From the NCBI GenBank assembly GCA_004431415.1, contig QPMI01000519.1, positions 248,001 through 312,000 of the forward strand: DNA of 64,000 nucleotides, written 5' to 3'. Every line of letters starts with the position of its first letter. The first letter of the stretch is position 1. The notes under the pieces are model-generated. The model did not search any database, was not told the origin of the DNA, and saw only the letters and a program-made list of their open reading frames with translations. The stretch is from Cyanophora paradoxa. Lineage: Eukaryota > Glaucocystophyceae > Cyanophorales > Cyanophoraceae. The position numbers and the translations under genes were made by a program. Below are positions 63,935 to 64,000 of this stretch, one piece after another.

Positions 63935-64000
63935 CCGATGCCGCAACCGCTGCAGCCGATGCCCCAACCCGCCGATCAGCAGCAGCCACAGCAGCAACAG
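60299..64000 (+). CDS. Nucleotidyltransferase / poly(A) polymerase-like protein with RGG and polyQ tail, 3' end beyond window
   Basis: Template-independent nucleotidyltransferase of the non-canonical poly(A)/uridylyl polymerase superfamily, closest in wording to the plant PAP/OAS1 substrate-binding group. After an Ala/Ser head and a helical exon (LIQRVDSLLSTLVPNKWTEY), the catalytic core reads VLQFGSVPLKTYLPDGDIDV (GS plus both Asp), VKVVKCILGTIMVDISSNQT (third Asp), GLCTLCFFEEVDRLIDKDHL, RSVILIKAWCYYESRILGSQ, GLISTYALETLVLYIFNRF and FLEEFSQFDWEKYAISIWGP. Then ITSKFMTYMRSIYTDSFERL and RSVSLSNLARIRSALGLGRQ follow. From 62060 on it is Ala/Pro/Ser-rich, then Gly/Arg/Tyr repeats (GGGYRHDRSM, 63590-63780) and polyglutamine. 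The intron after CFFEE starts GC (GCGAGC). The final exon runs off the right edge without a stop. Likely acts on RNA 3' ends. Confidence 0.9.
63839..63932 (+). repeat. CAG/CAA repeat coding polyglutamine
   Basis: About 30 Gln codons, CAG with several CAA and three CAC/ATG interruptions, with the longest pure CAG run at about 63892-63931. It sits in frame in the nucleotidyltransferase gene. Confidence 0.95.

Overview
This window is nuclear DNA from a very GC-rich, intron-dense eukaryote, most likely a unicellular alga or protist. The evidence is short GC-rich introns ending in CGCAG, two U2 snRNA genes, and eukaryotic families throughout (casein kinase 1, diacylglycerol kinase, centrin-like EF-hand, F-box/LRR, NT-C2, temptin, a plant-like nucleotidyltransferase). 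There are no operons or ribosome-binding sites. The lineage cannot be fixed from sequence alone; a stramenopile, haptophyte or similar microalga is plausible. Exon joins were read by eye from frame continuity and family resemblance. Gene ends marked by ATG and stop are firmer than individual splice sites.

Layout. 1-20 kb: a compact block whose genes alternate strand: CK1 (-, cut by the left edge), a membrane coiled-coil protein (+), diacylglycerol kinase (-), two paralogous type I membrane proteins placed tail to tail (+ and -), a fused tandem glycerol-1-phosphate-dehydrogenase-like protein (+), a centrin-like EF-hand protein (-), a small uncertain ORF (+), and a three-unit treble-clef zinc protein (-). 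20.6-22.4 kb: two almost identical U2 snRNA genes in a segmental duplication. 22.7-38.7 kb: an SLC22A18-like MFS transporter (-), then four + strand genes: a Cys-pair and Ala/Pro/Ser-rich protein, an uncharacterised protein, an NT-C2/coiled-coil protein and a small uncharacterised protein. 38.7-43.7 kb: a gene-poor, repeat-like stretch with an intronless pyrimidine-rich ORF. 43.7-49 kb: temptin (-), F-box/LRR (-) and a signal-peptide-bearing protein-isoaspartate methyltransferase (+). 50.7-59 kb: one long gene encoding a membrane receptor with HAMP, PAS, class III nucleotidyl cyclase and cyclic-nucleotide phosphodiesterase domains. 60.3-64 kb: a nucleotidyltransferase/poly(A)-polymerase-like gene whose polyglutamine tail runs off the right edge.

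Most notable are the receptor cyclase-phosphodiesterase fusion, which would make and destroy the same messenger in one polypeptide; the head-to-tail fused dehydrogenase with one degenerate metal site; the tail-to-tail surface-protein paralogs; and the splice-site habits, where many introns begin GTGCGC and end GCGCAG so that their ends are complementary, while another class begins GTACCCC.
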